Assembly: GCF_014644495.1 (NCBI RefSeq)
Contig: NZ_BMKU01000019.1
Span: forward strand, 1-41,964
Reading direction: 5' to 3'
Length of the DNA stretch: 41,964 nt
Source of the DNA: Pseudarthrobacter polychromogenes
GTDB taxonomy: Bacteria > Actinomycetota > Actinomycetes > Actinomycetales > Micrococcaceae
Below are positions 6,414-13,750 of this stretch, in pieces. Below the pieces are notes generated by a model. It was not told the origin of the DNA. It saw only the letters and a program-made list of their open reading frames with translations, and ran no database searches. The translations under genes and the position numbers were made by a program. Numbering within the stretch: position 1 is the first letter of the stretch; each line of letters opens with the position of its first letter.

Positions 6414-6777
6414 CACCCCCAGCGCTCGCGGGCAGGAGCTCGTACCCTTCAAGCCCCAGGATGACGTGCTGGAAGGCGTCATCGTTGACGGACAGATACC
6501 CCGGTTCACACCCGGCGGACGCAGCAGGCCAGCAAGGGGCTACTACTACGAGCCACTCGACATGGACGCCTTCGCCCGCGGAATGCAGTCCTTCGCCGTG
6601 AAGCTCGCGGAGGGATTCGAGGCAATGACCGTCGGGCTCGTGAAGTTCGCCGAAGCCGCCAGGGAGGCCGGACTGGTCCCCGAGGAACCGCCGACGGATC
6701 CCCGGGCCCGGGCGCTGTGGATGAAGCAGCACCGGAACCACGGCCCGGAGCAGCCCAAGAACTGGCGCAAGCGCTGA
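6394..6777 (+). CDS. Hypothetical early protein (127 aa)
   Basis: GTG 6394 lies inside the end of the previous gene. The protein starts with a proline/acid-rich region, has a tyrosine cluster (GYYYEPLDMDAF) and then an amphipathic helical region of about 35 residues (MQSFAVKLAEGFEAMTVGLV), ending in a basic tail (QPKNWRKR). A helical core with basic tail fits a DNA- or protein-binding adaptor, but no family is recognised. Confidence 0.7.
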   Translation: MYPNSSDTPSARGQELVPFKPQDDVLEGVIVDGQIPRFTPGGRSRPARGYYYEPLDMDAFARGMQSFAVKLAEGFEAMTVGLVKFAEAAREAGLVPEEPPTDPRARALWMKQHRNHGPEQPKNWRKR

Positions 6778-6957
6778 ATGGCCGAGCAGACCCTGGCCGC
6801 CACTGATTGCAAGGAATGCGGCCACCCCGTCGGGCATCACGACGCGGGGGAGTGCTGGACCAACCCGGACGATACCGAGTCCGTCGAAAACACCTGCGGA
6901 TGCCGCTGGTACGAACCGATCGAACACCCGAAGCAGGAGACACCCGAATGCACCTGA
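6778..6957 (+). CDS. Cys/His mini-protein (59 aa)
   Basis: ATG 6778 begins directly after the previous stop codon. The protein has CKECGH near residue 11, HHDAGEC in the middle and CGCRW near residue 40, giving enough Cys and His for a compact zinc site. It ends 10 nt inside the next gene. Function unknown; it belongs with the neighbouring small zinc-binding candidates. Confidence 0.6.
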   Translation: MAEQTLAATDCKECGHPVGHHDAGECWTNPDDTESVENTCGCRWYEPIEHPKQETPECT

Positions 6958-7073
6958 TCATCGCCCCGTCCGCCCCGCAGCGTCGCCGTGCTGCCCGCTG
7001 GACTCTCCGCCGCCGTCTGGTCTGCCTCGTCACCGAGCAGCTCACCCCGGGCCGCCACCGCCGGACGGCATAA
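6948..7073 (+). CDS. Arg-rich mini-protein (41 aa)
   Basis: ATG 6948 has a good ribosome-binding site (AGGAGA, 7 nt upstream). The product is extremely basic (QRRRAARWTLRRRL), suggesting RNA or DNA binding, and has one cysteine. No family is recognised. The gene is kept because of its RBS and tight fit between neighbours. Confidence 0.5.
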   Translation: MHLIIAPSAPQRRRAARWTLRRRLVCLVTEQLTPGRHRRTA

Positions 7074-7205
7074 GTGGAGGCCGTCACGGATCCGGCAACG
7101 CAGCCGGACCCCCACCCGGTCCTGACATCCAAGCTCGTGCGGCTAGCGGTAGCCGACCCGCACCTTTACCAGATCATCACCAGCCCAAAGGAAGGCCAGA
7201 AGTGA
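7074..7205 (+). CDS. Hypothetical mini-protein (43 aa)
   Basis: GTG 7074 directly follows the previous stop codon and the ORF ends in a GTGA overlap with the DUF4326 gene. The first half is Pro/Thr-rich and the second half could be one amphipathic helix (LTSKLVRLAVADPHLYQII). Nothing identifies a function. It is retained because it fills an otherwise empty gap in a fully coupled operon. Confidence 0.45.
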   Translation: MEAVTDPATQPDPHPVLTSKLVRLAVADPHLYQIITSPKEGQK

Positions 7206-7681
7206 GCCCAGTACGTGTCCAGCGGCAGCGCCGCAAGGGATTCAAGATGCCGGACGGCGCCGTATACGTCGGCCGCGGCACCCGATTCGGGAACCCGTGG
7301 AAGGTGGAGCGGTTCACGCCCGTCCCGGGAGACACCAAGGAATACGCCGCCGTGCTCCGTGGATACCGCGGCGTGGACCACGTCCACCCCTTCGACCACT
7401 ACCGGGAAGCAGCCCAGCGGGCAGTCGCCGGATACCACGTCCACCTGACGCGCGGCGAGGGCCCTACGGCGGATGAGATCGCCACTCTCAAGGGCAAGGA
7501 CCTCGCGTGCTGGTGCGCCCCGGGCATGCCCTGCCATGCCGACATCCTGCTCAAGCTTGCCAACCCCGAGCAGCACGACGAGGGCGGCGTGCTGCCCTCC
7601 GGGCTCTCGCAGGTCGCGAACGAGACCGGCCAGCCCGAGGCGATCCTTGCTCCCCAGCAGTGGGCGGAGGTGGCCAAGTGA
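7202..7681 (+). CDS. DUF4326 domain protein
   Basis: This 159-aa protein has the DUF4326 pattern: an N-terminal 'YVGRGTRFGNPW' strand-turn, a central helix (HYREAAQRAVAGYH) and the diagnostic LACWCAPGMPCHADILLKL near residues 100-118 with two Cys and a His. The family is common in phages and its biochemical role is not established. A Cys/His arrangement of this type could bind metal. GTG 7202 overlaps the previous stop by GTGA, and the next gene starts in the same way. Confidence 0.85.
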   Translation: MSPVRVQRQRRKGFKMPDGAVYVGRGTRFGNPWKVERFTPVPGDTKEYAAVLRGYRGVDHVHPFDHYREAAQRAVAGYHVHLTRGEGPTADEIATLKGKDLACWCAPGMPCHADILLKLANPEQHDEGGVLPSGLSQVANETGQPEAILAPQQWAEVAK

Positions 7682-7893
7682 AGCGCCGCCGGACGCCGGC
7701 CCCCATCAGCGGGACCGTAACGACGCTGACCGTGGGCGACCGCCAAGTCTTCCGGGTCGCTGTCCTGGCGCCGTTCTTTGCCATCTACCAGATAGGCGAC
7801 CAGCCCGAGCGGCGGACGCTGAGGCCCCGGAAGGCCATGCGGCTGGCGAAGGAAGCCGCCGAAGCAGCCATCCGGGAGGCGAAAGGCGAATGA
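7678..7893 (+). CDS. Hypothetical basic early protein (71 aa)
   Basis: GTG 7678 overlaps the previous stop. The protein is basic, with an N-terminal beta region (SGTVTTLTVGDRQVFRVAVL) and a C-terminal helix (AMRLAKEAAEAAIREAKG). No recognised family. Coupled at both ends to neighbouring genes. Confidence 0.6.
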   Translation: MKRRRTPAPISGTVTTLTVGDRQVFRVAVLAPFFAIYQIGDQPERRTLRPRKAMRLAKEAAEAAIREAKGE

Positions 7894-7997
7894 CCTCCTC
7901 GCAGCCCACCCAAGCACCCGCGCAGCCCCAGACCCGCATCGAGTGGACCGGCCGCATTGAGGTCCACCAACCGATCAAGCCGAAGGAGACGAAGTGA
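7890..7997 (+). CDS. Hypothetical mini-protein (35 aa)
   Basis: ATG 7890 overlaps the previous stop (ATGA) and the ORF closes with GTGA against the next gene. The product is Gln/Pro-rich and has no hydrophobic core, so it may be unstructured. It is supported only by coupling and lack of another frame that would fill the space. Confidence 0.4.
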   Translation: MTSSQPTQAPAQPQTRIEWTGRIEVHQPIKPKETK

Positions 7998-8203
7998 TCC
8001 GCTGGTTCCGCCGTAAGCGGCCCGACCCCGCGCCGCCGCCCCGCCCCCGCATCAGTCCGGAGGACCGGATGTACGCCCGCTGGTGGGGATTCACCCCGCA
8101 GCAGTGGGCGGACCTCCCACCGGACGTCCAAGTCGAGAAGCGGGACACCGTCATCTGGGCACCAAACCGCACCGCATCGAACCCATCGAGGGGGAACCAA
8201 TGA
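7994..8203 (+). CDS. Hypothetical early protein (69 aa)
   Basis: GTG 7994 overlaps the previous stop. The N-terminus is basic and proline-rich (MIRWFRRKRPDPAPPPRPR), followed by a Trp-rich segment (YARWWGFTPQQWADLPPDVQ). No family recognised. It ends in ATGA with the clamp-like gene and contains that gene's ribosome-binding site (GAGGGGGAA). Confidence 0.6.
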   Translation: MIRWFRRKRPDPAPPPRPRISPEDRMYARWWGFTPQQWADLPPDVQVEKRDTVIWAPNRTASNPSRGNQ

Positions 8204-8952
8204 GCTTCACCGTAAACGGCGAGTACCTGGCCAAGGCCCTGCAGGCCGTAGCCGCCCATGCCTACAAGAGCGATGATGTCCCGCACCTCTCCACGCTGCT
8301 CTTCAACGTCAACGAGTCCGAGGAGCTGCTGATCACCGCCTCGAACGGATCCACCACCGGGGTGGCATTCGTCGACCTCTGGGACTCTGACGGCACCCTG
8401 GACGCCTTCGCCATCAGCCTCAAGGATGTGGGCGCCATCCTCAAGGTCTTCCCGGGAAAGGTGGCCGGCGTCGACGAGGTCTCCATCCGCTTCGAGACGG
8501 AAGCCGCCACGGACTTCTCCAACATCATCAGCCGCGATGACGAGGCGGCCCGAGCCGTCCGGGCCAGCAAGATCCGCATCACCGACGTCTCAGGCATGAT
8601 TCCGGGCAAGTCCTTGACCCTCAAGCAGGCATGGATCGGGGACCGCGACGTCGAGCAGCTCTGGCACCACATCGCCGTCCGCACCCGCCGCCTCGGCACC
8701 GTGCCCCGCCGCACCGCCGTCAGCTCCCAGAACGTGGCACTCTTCAAGACCGCAGCCGCCGTCTACAAGGAACCCCTCATCTTCGAGATGGGCGACTCCA
8801 CCGGCACCCTCATCGTCCGATGCGGCGAGCACTTCATCGGCCTGCTCACACCCACCCACCTCGACGACGACGTAACCGCCCTCTACGACAAGTTCCGCAG
8901 CGAGTGGAAAGACCGGCTGCCCGCACGCCTCGCAGCCGTACAGGACGCATGA
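8200..8952 (+). CDS. Sliding-clamp-like (DnaN-related) protein
   Basis: This 250-aa protein resembles the beta subunit of DNA polymerase III, the ring that tethers the polymerase to DNA. The N-terminal stretch (YLAKALQAVAAHAYKSDDVP, then HLSTLLFNV and LLITASNGS) follows the first clamp repeat, and the C-terminal LIVRCGEHFIGLLTP resembles the last clamp strands. Bacterial clamps have three domains and about 370 residues, so this is a shortened or divergent version. It could act as a phage clamp or as a decoy for host clamp partners. ATG 8200 is preceded by GAGGGGGAA with good spacing. Family assignment is moderately sure; the precise role is inference. Confidence 0.65.
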   Translation: MSFTVNGEYLAKALQAVAAHAYKSDDVPHLSTLLFNVNESEELLITASNGSTTGVAFVDLWDSDGTLDAFAISLKDVGAILKVFPGKVAGVDEVSIRFETEAATDFSNIISRDDEAARAVRASKIRITDVSGMIPGKSLTLKQAWIGDRDVEQLWHHIAVRTRRLGTVPRRTAVSSQNVALFKTAAAVYKEPLIFEMGDSTGTLIVRCGEHFIGLLTPTHLDDDVTALYDKFRSEWKDRLPARLAAVQDA

Positions 8953-8955
8953 TCG

Positions 8956-9993
8956 GTGGCCTGGGGAAAATTCGGCGACAACGCGGCAACATACCCGCCG
9001 CTTATGAAAGTCGCCTATCTGGGAGATGACGACCGCTACCTCAACGAGGTGGCAGGCTTCGTCTTCCGTTGCGCCCTTCAGGCCGCCGGTCACACCACGG
9101 ACTACGTCATCGACTTTGGCACCGCCCAGATGATCGGCGGCCCGAACTACCGCAACTGCATCGACCTTGCCGAACGCGCCGGACTGTTTGAACCGTGGGA
9201 ACTAGACGGAGCCCCCGCATGGAAGCTCATCGAGGACCCCCAGTTCATCCACCTCCGCCTCAAATCCGAAATCGAATGGGACCGCCAACAAGCCAACGAC
9301 TCCAAGAACACCAAGCTCACCTCAGCAGTCCGCCACCGCGACGGCGACACCTGCCGATACTGCCAGCAAGTGGTCTACTTCGGCGCTCGCTCCGGCGCTC
9401 GCCGAGGGACCTATGACCACCGGACCCAGACCGGCGAGCCCGGGACCGTCGAGACCCTGGTAGTCGCTTGCGGCAGCTGCAACAGCGGCCGTAAGGACTA
9501 CGAGGACCGCGAGATTCGTTACCCGCTGCTCCCGCCACCGCCCAAGCCCTACTACAGCGAAAGCACAGCCGCTTGGTTGGCCAAGTACGGATACGACGTC
9601 AAACCATCAGAACCACCGCGCCCCGGGCAACCCCGCCCGGACGCCCCGCAGACTCCGCAACGGACGCAACCCCCGGCGGAGACTCCCGAAGCTCTGGGAA
9701 CGGCAACGGAAGCAGCAACCGGCCGCCCATCGAGCCCCACGGCCCCGCACGGCGCCGAGGATCGGTTACCGGCTCCTGATGCTCACGACGGCCCGGAAAG
9801 GCCCGCAGAAGAGCTTCTGGCAGAACCGCCAGCGGACATGCCCAAAAAGTCTGGACTTTCCGGGACGGGGCGGGGCGGGACGGGTCGGGCAGGTAAGGGA
9901 AGGGAGGCCAGCTCTCAAGCTGGCCACCCCTCCCCTCGAAACAAACCCAAGCGATCCCGCAGAGGACGCCCAAGAACCAGAGGGGGAAAGTGA
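8956..9993 (+). CDS. HNH endonuclease fused to replication-initiator-like N-terminal domain
   Basis: This 345-aa protein has three parts. Residues 1-115 look like the winged-helix N-terminus of actinophage replication proteins (LNEVAGFVFRCALQAAGHT, then CIDLAERAGLFEPW). Residues 120-180 hold an HNH fold: C133/C136 (CRYC), D154-H155 (YDHRT) and C172/C175-N176 (CGSCN). The last 160 residues are Pro/Thr/Gly/Arg-rich and probably unfolded. A tandem 5-bp G-rich repeat lies in this tail (9861-9890). By comparison with lambda O, whose gene contains the origin, this gene is the best candidate for replication initiator and origin. No other initiator, helicase or polymerase is visible. GTG 8956 lies 3 nt after the clamp-like gene. 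Confidence 0.75.
   Translation: MAWGKFGDNAATYPPLMKVAYLGDDDRYLNEVAGFVFRCALQAAGHTTDYVIDFGTAQMIGGPNYRNCIDLAERAGLFEPWELDGAPAWKLIEDPQFIHLRLKSEIEWDRQQANDSKNTKLTSAVRHRDGDTCRYCQQVVYFGARSGARRGTYDHRTQTGEPGTVETLVVACGSCNSGRKDYEDREIRYPLLPPPPKPYYSESTAAWLAKYGYDVKPSEPPRPGQPRPDAPQTPQRTQPPAETPEALGTATEAATGRPSSPTAPHGAEDRLPAPDAHDGPERPAEELLAEPPADMPKKSGLSGTGRGGTGRAGKGREASSQAGHPSPRNKPKRSRRGRPRTRGGK
9861..9890 (+). repeat. Six tandem CGGGN pentamers (G-rich, possible origin element)
   Basis: Six consecutive CGGGN units (fifth base A, G, G, A, T, C) run without interruption inside the 3' part of the HNH/initiator-like gene, with further G-runs just downstream. They encode Gly/Arg/Thr-rich sequence. The regular G-runs could form a quadruplex, and tandem repeats in an initiator gene recall phage origin iterons. 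Either reading is inference. Confidence 0.6.
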
Positions 9994-10220
9994 TGCTCAA
10001 GTACGCATCCCGCTTCCAGATCACAGACCAGGACATGCACCTCAGCGAACTGCAGCAGGAAGGCCGAGAGCGAGTCCACGAGATGGCCCTCCGTGATGGC
10101 CTAATTCCTTGCGGAGCCACAGCATGGGCCGTCGTCGAAACCGAGGAAGGCCCGGAGCTCCTCGGAGTCACTCCCGTGCAGCATGCCGTCGAGGCCGTGG
10201 CGGTGAAGCGTGCCGGATAA
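9993..10220 (+). CDS. Hypothetical early protein (75 aa)
   Basis: I choose ATG 9993 because it fits TGATG coupling and has GGGGG 6 nt upstream; the GTG one codon earlier is too close to that site. The protein has a helical acidic middle (LSELQQEGRERVHEMALRDG) and a beta-rich end (AWAVVETEEGPELLGVTPV). No family is recognised. Confidence 0.65.
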   Translation: MLKYASRFQITDQDMHLSELQQEGRERVHEMALRDGLIPCGATAWAVVETEEGPELLGVTPVQHAVEAVAVKRAG

Positions 10221-10572
10221 GCCGTGGAGAGTACCGGTTGCTGACCACCGCCGCATCGTCATCTGCGACTGGACCGAGAAGCAGCTGCAGGACCAGATCA
10301 TCGCCATGGCCAAAGCGCTGGGATGGCTGGTGTACCACACCCATGACAGCCGCCGGTCCGAACCCGGGTTCCCGGATCTCACACTGGTCCACCCCAAGCA
10401 GGGACGAGTCCTCTTCTGGGAGCTGAAAGCCGAGAAGGGGCGCGTCTCGCCCGCGCAAAAGATCTGGCTGGCCGCCCTGAATGCGGCCGGCATCAACGCC
10501 ATCATCATCCGCCCGTCCGATTGGGCCGACGGAGTAGTCGAGAAAGAGCTGAGGGGAACAGCCGTTGCGTGA
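10210..10572 (+). CDS. VRR-NUC domain nuclease
   Basis: This 120-aa protein is a minimal VRR-NUC (PD-D/ExK superfamily) nuclease. The catalytic pattern is visible: E23 in the first helix (WTEKQLQDQI), D56 in GFPDLTLV, E71-x-K73 in FWELKAEKG, and a downstream Q83 (SPAQKIWL). Stand-alone VRR-NUC proteins of phages are thought to act on branched DNA such as Holliday junctions, or in recombination-linked replication. It follows the putative initiator, supporting a DNA-metabolism role. GTG 10210 is 11 nt inside the previous gene. Confidence 0.88.
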   Translation: MPDKPWRVPVADHRRIVICDWTEKQLQDQIIAMAKALGWLVYHTHDSRRSEPGFPDLTLVHPKQGRVLFWELKAEKGRVSPAQKIWLAALNAAGINAIIIRPSDWADGVVEKELRGTAVA

Positions 10573-11440
10573 ACTGACAGAAGACCAGCGCCAGGAACTG
10601 CGAATGAATCCGCGAGCGCTGGCCGAGTCCGGGCTGTCCGAGGCGGACAAGCTTCGGTTGCTGGAGCGGCGGTATCCGATGGTGGTGGCCGGAGTAGTTT
10701 CTCGAGTCCCGTATTCGACGGCGAAGGGCCACGCCAGTTACGGGGATGGCTTCTGCGTATCGGAGCATTGCCGGGACATCGTGAACATCCACGACGAGCC
10801 GCTGGTGCTGGCGGAGCGCGGCTCGTGGCTGTGCACGAACTGCACCGAACGGTTGCGGAAGCTGCTCATTCTGATTGAGTCCTCGTGGGGAATGCTGGAG
10901 GCCCTGCTCTATCCGGGTGCTCCGAAGGGCGGCGAGCGCGTCTCGTCGACCAACACCGGGTCTCCGGCTCCGCTGGATGTGGCCGTGGCTGACGTGATGG
11001 GCTCGGCGCGGGATTGGGTCTGGTCGCAGGTGGAGCACTTCATTGAGGACATGCCTGGCAAGCGTCTCCCGGCGGACCAGTCCACTCCTTCCCTTGCTGG
11101 CTGGCTCGGCCGGTATCACGTCCAGTACTTCGCATCCCATCCGGAGCGGTCCCTGCCGGAGGCGGTCCTGCCGGAGCTGGACGACCTGATCCGGTCGATT
11201 CGGGCCCAGATCTACCCGACAGGGCAGCGCCGTCTGGACATCCCGGTGACGTGTGCCCAGCACCGGGTGAATGACCGTGGCCAGTTCGTGAAGTGCGGCG
11301 GCCAGCTCTTCGCCTACGTCCGGGACAGTGCGGACGGCCGCGGGTCCGAGGTCATCTGCGCAGCGGACGAGGCGCACACCATCCAGGAATACGAGTGGCT
11401 CGGCATGCTGAAGGCCAAGCAGAAGCAGGGGGAACGATGA
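10565..11440 (+). CDS. Hypothetical protein with Cys pairs, probably zinc-binding (291 aa)
   Basis: TTG 10565 is chosen because GAGGGGAA lies 7 nt upstream. The protein begins with a charged helical segment, then carries CVSEHC (about residue 64) and LCTNC (about residue 94), which could form one zinc site. A second Cys/His group follows near the C-terminus (CAQH, KCGG, CAADEAH). The middle is helical. The overall pattern resembles proteins of unknown function found in many actinophage early regions. It sits between a nuclease and an ASCH protein in the coupled operon. Confidence 0.75.
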   Translation: MRELTEDQRQELRMNPRALAESGLSEADKLRLLERRYPMVVAGVVSRVPYSTAKGHASYGDGFCVSEHCRDIVNIHDEPLVLAERGSWLCTNCTERLRKLLILIESSWGMLEALLYPGAPKGGERVSSTNTGSPAPLDVAVADVMGSARDWVWSQVEHFIEDMPGKRLPADQSTPSLAGWLGRYHVQYFASHPERSLPEAVLPELDDLIRSIRAQIYPTGQRRLDIPVTCAQHRVNDRGQFVKCGGQLFAYVRDSADGRGSEVICAADEAHTIQEYEWLGMLKAKQKQGER

Positions 11441-11889
11441 GCGGGACCCATAAGGCCCTCACGGTGAAGCAGCCGTGGGCCTACGCAATCATCCAGCTCG
11501 GCAAGGACGTCGAGAACCGAAGCCAGCGGACGAGGTACCGCGGGCCCGTGCTGATCCACGCCGGGAAGGCATGGGCGAAGGAAGCCCCGGAGGCCATCTT
11601 CAAGATCACCGGCATCCTGCCCATCGCTTCGCTGGACCACGGCATGGTCATCGGCCAGGCGCACATCGTCGGGTGCCACCATGCCGACGACTGCCGGACC
11701 ACTCTGGAGGCCGCCCAAGTCGGGGTCATCCGCGAGGAGTACTGCTCGGCGTGGGCGATGTCCGGCTTCTGGCACTGGGAGCTGTCCAACCAGCAGTACT
11801 TCGAAGACACCTTTCCGGCCAAGGGCAAGCTCGGCCTCTGGAGCATCGACCCGGACGACCTGCCGCCGGCCGCCCTGGCGGGTGATTGA
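11437..11889 (+). CDS. ASCH domain protein
   Basis: This 150-aa protein begins with the classic ASCH signature: ALTVKQPWAYAIIQLGKDVE followed by NRSQRTRYRGPVLIHAGKA. ASCH is a PUA-like beta-barrel fold that binds RNA or modified nucleotides; some members are hydrolases acting on modified nucleosides. Near the C-terminus, FWHWELSNQQYF and LGLWSID fit the closing strands of the barrel. ATG 11437 overlaps the previous stop by ATGA and is preceded by GGGGGAA. A role with phage or host RNA, or in nucleotide modification, is plausible but not shown. Confidence 0.9.
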   Translation: MSGTHKALTVKQPWAYAIIQLGKDVENRSQRTRYRGPVLIHAGKAWAKEAPEAIFKITGILPIASLDHGMVIGQAHIVGCHHADDCRTTLEAAQVGVIREEYCSAWAMSGFWHWELSNQQYFEDTFPAKGKLGLWSIDPDDLPPAALAGD

Positions 11890-12017
11890 TGGCCCGAATT
11901 TGGCCGTCCGAGCAGTGCCTGCACGGACAGCACACCAAGTGCCCGGGCACCAACTCCCAGGGCGAGAAGTGCCCTTGCACCCACCACCCAGACCAACAAC
12001 GAAGGACCTCAAGATGA
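11889..12017 (+). CDS. Cys/His mini-protein (42 aa)
   Basis: ATG 11889 overlaps the ASCH stop codon (TGATG) and the ORF ends in ATGA with the next gene. The product has four Cys and four His: QCLHGQH, KCPG and KCPCTHH. This arrangement fits a single tiny zinc finger. No family recognised. Confidence 0.6.
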   Translation: MARIWPSEQCLHGQHTKCPGTNSQGEKCPCTHHPDQQRRTSR

Positions 12018-12535
12018 CAACACCCAAAGGGGCCATCGCGGCCATCCTGGACCAGCACATCACGGAGTATGACGCCGCTAAGCGCCAGTGGCAGTGCCGC
12101 TGCGGTGTACCTCTCAACGAAGACACCCCGTCCATCGACCACCGGGCCCACGTCGTCCAGCAGCTGGTCGACGTCATCGACAGCGCACAGTCCACCACCG
12201 CACAGGTACTTGACAGCATCAAAGCCCGGCTCCAAGCCGCCGTCCCGGATCCGCGCACCGAGTGGGCGGAGTTGACCGACCCCGGGGACCGGACGACGGC
12301 GCCCGCGTGGATCGTGGACGCGGACGACATCGAGATCCGGCTCCCGTCCACCTACAAAGCAGGCAGAATAGCCGCCCTGATCGCTAACGCTCCCACGGAC
12401 ATCGCCCGCCTCGTGGCCGCCGTCGAAGCCGTGGAGGGGCGCTGCAGGGACTTGGACCAGCTCGCGGATGGCGACAGGCACTACTCCAGGCTCTTCAGGG
12501 CCGCTCTGGCCGAAGCGCTCGGGAGCGAAGGATGA
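12014..12535 (+). CDS. Hypothetical early protein (173 aa)
   Basis: ATG 12014 overlaps the previous stop. Residues about 1-55 include a Cys-x-Cys and His cluster (WQCRCGVPL, then DHRAHVVQQLVDVI), followed by helical sequence with coiled-coil character near both ends (AQVLDSIKARLQAAV; IARLVAAVEAVEGRCRDLDQ). No enzymatic motif is seen. Similar small-zinc-head plus helix proteins are common in actinophage early regions, without known role. Confidence 0.7.
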   Translation: MTTPKGAIAAILDQHITEYDAAKRQWQCRCGVPLNEDTPSIDHRAHVVQQLVDVIDSAQSTTAQVLDSIKARLQAAVPDPRTEWAELTDPGDRTTAPAWIVDADDIEIRLPSTYKAGRIAALIANAPTDIARLVAAVEAVEGRCRDLDQLADGDRHYSRLFRAALAEALGSEG

Positions 12536-13083
12536 GCCGGACCGCAACCGGGCTGGCCTTCATCGACACCGAGACCACGGGCTTGGGCCCGGATGCCCAA
12601 GCATGGGAAATCGGGCTGATCCTCCGAAAGGGCTTCGAGCCCAGGGGACAGGATCAGAAGCTGCTCATTCAGATTGAGGGCTTCGACGAGAGCGACTTCG
12701 AGCCCGAGGCCCTAGCCGTGAGTGGATTCGCCGACCGCTATGGAAAGACCGAGGAGGCAATCGATATGCCTTTACCGTGGGCGGCGAGCCGACTGGTCAG
12801 CCTGCTCGCCGACAAGCATCTAGTGGCAGCCAATCCCGCATACGACGCCTCGATCATTGAGCGGCTGCTGCGGGCCTGCCGACATAAGCCGCCGTGGCAC
12901 TTTCGGCTGGTGGACGTCGAGGCGCTGGCCATGGGCGCCAAGAGGTGGTGGAAGCCCCGCGGGCTCCAGGCCACCGCGACCGGGCTGGGCATCAGCTTTG
13001 ACCAGCAAGACATGCACACGGCCATGGGCGATGCCGACCTCGTCCAGCGGATCCACGACCACCTGATCTGGAGCGAACCATGA
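12532..13083 (+). CDS. DnaQ-like DEDDh 3'-5' exonuclease
   Basis: This 183-aa protein has all three exonuclease motifs of the RNase T/DnaQ family. Exo I carries D12 and E14 (FIDTETTGL), Exo II carries D105 (NPAYDASI), and Exo III carries H162 and D167 (HTAMGDAD), which identifies the DEDDh class. Length is typical of stand-alone members. Such enzymes remove nucleotides from 3' ends of DNA or RNA using two metal ions; in phages they serve proofreading, end processing or RNA turnover. ATG 12532 overlaps the previous stop by ATGA. Confidence 0.92.
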   Translation: MSRTATGLAFIDTETTGLGPDAQAWEIGLILRKGFEPRGQDQKLLIQIEGFDESDFEPEALAVSGFADRYGKTEEAIDMPLPWAASRLVSLLADKHLVAANPAYDASIIERLLRACRHKPPWHFRLVDVEALAMGAKRWWKPRGLQATATGLGISFDQQDMHTAMGDADLVQRIHDHLIWSEP

Positions 13084-13487
13084 GCAACGAACACGCCGAG
13101 CTGGCCCGGCTGATAATGGGCCGAACCACGACCGCTGCGGTAAACGAGATACTTGCCGCCGGCTACCGAAAGCAGCCCCAACCAAGCATCACGATCACGC
13201 CGTGCGACCCGGAGGCATACGCCCGGGGGCATAACGCCGGATTCGAGGAGGCCATAACGCAGGGGCTCGCGGACGATCCGACACTTGCAGACGACTGGTT
13301 CCAATCCAAGCGCAGGGAGGCCAAGGCCGAAGCCCTCCGGGAAGCGGCGGCGGAGCTGTCCGGGCTGCAGTACGTCCGTCCCAACGCGGAAGGGCGAGCC
13401 GAGTACGAGGGCATGTTGGCAATCCGCAGGGGCAATACGGATGCTTGGCTCAAGGCTCGTGCTGAATGGGTCGAGAGGGAGTCATGA
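13080..13487 (+). CDS. Hypothetical early protein (135 aa)
   Basis: ATG 13080 overlaps the exonuclease stop. The protein is helical and charged: an N-terminal helix (ELARLIMGRTTTAAVNEILA), a middle segment (AYARGHNAGFEEAI) and a long Ala/Glu/Arg helix (REAKAEALREAAAELSG). The middle resembles the 'GhnaGy' pattern of small phage proteins with no assigned function. It ends in ATGA with the next gene. Confidence 0.65.
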   Translation: MSNEHAELARLIMGRTTTAAVNEILAAGYRKQPQPSITITPCDPEAYARGHNAGFEEAITQGLADDPTLADDWFQSKRREAKAEALREAAAELSGLQYVRPNAEGRAEYEGMLAIRRGNTDAWLKARAEWVERES

Positions 13488-13750
13488 TTTGCGAGGTGTG
13501 CGGGGTGGATCACTCGACGACGTGGGCCGACCTGTCTCACGGCATCATCCGGCTGTTGCTTCACGCTCAGGAGCGCATGACTTGGATGGAGTGGCCGATC
13601 AATGGGGACATGATCGCCCGGCAACGAGCGGGCATCCTTGGCCCGTCGTTGCTCTTCTCTTGGGCGGACCCGGAAGAGATCGACTGGGAAGCAGTCGAGT
13701 CCGAGGCCCGGCCTGGCGTCTGGATCTCAGTGCCGGACCGCGAGGGCTGA
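13484..13750 (+). CDS. Small CxxC protein (88 aa)
   Basis: ATG 13484 overlaps the previous stop. The N-terminal MICEVCGVDHS gives one CxxC plus His, and the rest is Trp-rich (ERMTWMEWPINGDMIARQRA; LFSWADPEEIDWE) and acidic at the end. One CxxC is only half of a normal zinc site, so metal binding would need the His residues or a dimer. Unknown function. Confidence 0.65.
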   Translation: MICEVCGVDHSTTWADLSHGIIRLLLHAQERMTWMEWPINGDMIARQRAGILGPSLLFSWADPEEIDWEAVESEARPGVWISVPDREG

